This document shows positions 62,579-64,000 of a stretch of 64,000 nt of DNA, piece by piece. The stretch's first letter is position 1. Each line of letters starts with the position of its first letter. The translations under genes were made by a program, and so were the position numbers. This DNA comes from Cellulomonas sp. SG140 (lineage in GTDB: Bacteria > Actinomycetota > Actinomycetes > Actinomycetales > Cellulomonadaceae): assembly GCF_025770785.1 (NCBI RefSeq), contig NZ_JANZLA010000004.1, positions 248,001 through 312,000 of the forward strand, written 5' to 3'. The notes below the pieces were generated by a model, which was not told the DNA's origin, ran no database searches, and worked only from the letters and a program-made list of their open reading frames with translations.

Positions 62579-62641
62579 AAGCGATGTGGTTCTGTTCTCC
62601 GGTCGGACGACGACGTCCCCCGATCGGAAGGCCCCACCGCA

Positions 62642-64000
62642 GTGGCACTCGACACGGCTCAGCAGCCGAGCACCGGCACCGACGCGCTCGTCGCGCTCGC
62701 CGGCACCCTCACCCTCGAGGAGAAGGTCGCGCTCGTCGTCGGCGCCGGGCTGTGGACCACCACCGCGATCCCCCGGATCGGGCTGCGGGCGATGGTGCTG
62801 TCCGACGGACCGGCGGGGGTGCGCGGCATCGGCCCGGACGCCGGGACGTCCGCGTCGTTTCCTGCCCCGACCGCGCTCGCGGCCACCTGGGACGTCGAGC
62901 TGGCGGACCGCGTCGGCACGTTCTTCGCGGCCGAGGCCCACCGGCACGGCGTCGACGTGGTGCTCGCCCCGCAGGTGAACCTGCAGCGCACGCCCGTGGG
63001 CGGCCGGCACTTCGAGTGCTTCTCCGAGGACCCGCTGCTGACGTCCCTGATCACGGTGCCGCTGGTCGACGCCGCGCAGCGCGCCGGGGTGGCCATGTGC
63101 GTCAAGCACTTCGTCGCCAACGACTCCGAGACGGACCGCACCCGGTACGTGTCACGGGTCGACGAGCGCACGTTGCGCGAGGTCTACCTGCCGCCGTTCG
63201 AGGCGGCGGTGCGCGCCGGTGCCTGGTCCGTGATGGGCGCCTACAGCGGCGTGGACGACGGCGTGGAGGCGGCCCCGGCGCTCGAGCACCGGCACCTGCT
63301 GACCCAGGTGCTCAAGGACGAGTGGGGCTTCGACGGGGCCGTGGTCAGCGACTGGGTGGCCACCCGGTCGGTCGCCGGCGCGGTGCGCGGCGGGCTCGAC
63401 CTGCAGATGCCCGGTCCGGACGGGCCCTGGGGCGACGGGCTGCTCGACGCGGTTCGTGCCGGTGTCGTGGCCGAGAGCGAGCTCGACGACAAGGTGGTGC
63501 GGCTGCTGCGGCTCGCGCAGCGGGTGGGCGCGTTGGCGTCGGACGACGACGAGACCGACCCCGTGCCGGCCGTGATCCCGCTGCCCGATCCGGCGCAGGT
63601 CGCCGCTCAGCTGCGCGCCCTGGTCACGGCGTCGATGGTGGTGCTGCGGGACCACGGCCTGCTGCCGCTGGTCGGCGCGCCCGGCGTCCCGGCCGCCGGA
63701 CCGGCGCCCACCCGGGTGGCGCTGATCGGCGCGAACGCCGTCGAGCCGTTCCTGCAGGGCGGCGGCTCCTCGATGGTCGCCCCGGACCGGCGCGCGGTGC
63801 TGGCCGACCGGCTGGCGGACGCGCTCGGTGTGCAGGTGGACGTGCACGTCGGGGCGCGGTCCCGGCTGGTGCCGCCCGACCTCGACCTGGCGGCGTGCAC
63901 CACGCCGGACGGCACCCGCGGCCTGCGCGTCGAGCTGCTCGACGCCCAGGGGACGGTGCTGGACAGCCGCGACGTCACCACCTGGAACGGCTGGTTGACC
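62642..64000 (+). CDS. GH3 beta-glucosidase-type hydrolase, N-terminal part (cut by window end)
   Basis: 453 codons are visible without a stop. From GTG 62642 (GGAAGG upstream) the GH3 N-terminal domain has LTLEEKVALVVGAGLWTT, VLSDGPAGVRG, APQVNLQRTPVGGRHFECFSEDP (split), CVKHFVANDSETDRTRYVSR (about 158-177) and VVSDWVATRS with nucleophile Asp237. The second domain starts near 320 (MVVLRDHGLLPLVG) and includes FLQGGGSSMVAPDR; a beta domain begins near residue 418. It lacks a signal peptide. It differs clearly from the GH3 enzyme at 36.3-38.6 kb, so the two are not recent duplicates. Confidence 0.93.
   Translation, partial: MALDTAQQPSTGTDALVALAGTLTLEEKVALVVGAGLWTTTAIPRIGLRAMVLSDGPAGVRGIGPDAGTSASFPAPTALAATWDVELADRVGTFFAAEAHRHGVDVVLAPQVNLQRTPVGGRHFECFSEDPLLTSLITVPLVDAAQRAGVAMCVKHFVANDSETDRTRYVSRVDERTLREVYLPPFEAAVRAGAWSVMGAYSGVDDGVEAAPALEHRHLLTQVLKDEWGFDGAVVSDWVATRSVAGAVRGGLDLQMPGPDGPWGDGLLDAVRAGVVAESELDDKVVRLLRLAQRVGALASDDDETDPVPAVIPLPDPAQVAAQLRALVTASMVVLRDHGLLPLVGAPGVPAAGPAPTRVALIGANAVEPFLQGGGSSMVAPDRRAVLADRLADALGVQVDVHVGARSRLVPPDLDLAACTTPDGTRGLRVELLDAQGTVLDSRDVTTWNGWLT

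Noticed and set aside
36318..64000. The two GH3 genes as a recent duplication
   Set aside because: They share only family motifs; spacing, second domains and lengths differ, and they are 24 kb apart with different control.

Overview
The window is chromosomal DNA from a very high-G+C Gram-positive bacterium. Actinobacterial hallmarks are an HspR-type HAIR element before clpB, a TCGAAC-N4-GTTCGA SOS box, a radA-disA operon, a UdgX relic, abundant GTG starts and many apparently leaderless genes (TAnnnT 6-8 nt before the start codon). Two GH3 beta-glucosidases, glycogen phosphorylase, a debranching enzyme and a LacI-controlled sugar ABC importer without its own ATPase fit a polysaccharide-using member of the Cellulomonadaceae or a near relative. 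The lineage is inferred from content, not from a marker gene.

Layout. 0-1.3 kb: an arsenic locus (arsM divergent from arsR-arsN1-like). 1.3-2.0 kb: M50 peptidase. 2.1-4.9 kb: a 2.77-kb genomic island inserted in tRNA-Ser(UGA), bounded by a 57-bp direct repeat of the tRNA 3' half. It carries three unrecognised genes, paired decamer repeats at both ends and no integrase; it is the most unusual part of the window. 5-9.1 kb: lipoprotein, PIG-L deacetylase, methyltransferase, a 65-aa protein and a ThrE exporter. 9.1-16.4 kb: tRNA-Ser(GCU), panD, and a carbohydrate locus (debranching enzyme divergent from lacI-SBP-permease-permease), then tRNA-Arg(ACG). 16.4-22.1 kb: DUF1801 protein, chemoreceptor with a C-terminal STAS-like domain, PadR regulator and ABC exporter, methyltransferase. 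22.3-26.7 kb: psuG-psuK and glgP. 26.7-32.6 kb: trmB, VOC protein, CDF transporter, alpha/beta hydrolase, histidine phosphatase and an SOS-controlled DUF222-HNH nuclease. 32.8-36.3 kb: clpB, a udgX pseudogene and a UPF0303/heme-degrading-like protein.

36.3-41.6 kb: GH3 beta-glucosidase, DUF4190/septum-formation protein with an 18-bp tandem repeat, exonuclease III, aldo/keto reductase. 41.7-47.1 kb: glycerol regulon glpD-glpF-glpK divergent from a SorC-type sugar-binding regulator. 47.1-55.2 kb: argA-like acetyltransferase, mutY, GNATs, DUF4232-like protein, radA-disA, and small exported proteins. 55.2-61.3 kb: an operon of response regulator, sensor kinase, GT2-GtrA fusion and GT39-like mannosyltransferase. 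61.4-64 kb: DUF2277 protein, and a TetR regulator divergent from a second GH3 enzyme cut by the window end.

Functionally the window joins carbon acquisition (oligosaccharide import, beta-glucosidases, glycogen breakdown, glycerol use) with genome maintenance (RadA, DisA, MutY, ExoIII, SOS nuclease) and stress response (ClpB, arsenic). No gene-free stretch exceeds about 300 bp; the longest are 2176-2370 (island left end), 19335-19563 (hairpin and promoter region), 22102-22299 (divergent promoter region, nothing distinctive seen) and 32584-32871 (SOS box and HAIR element). No CRISPR array, rRNA or transposase was seen.
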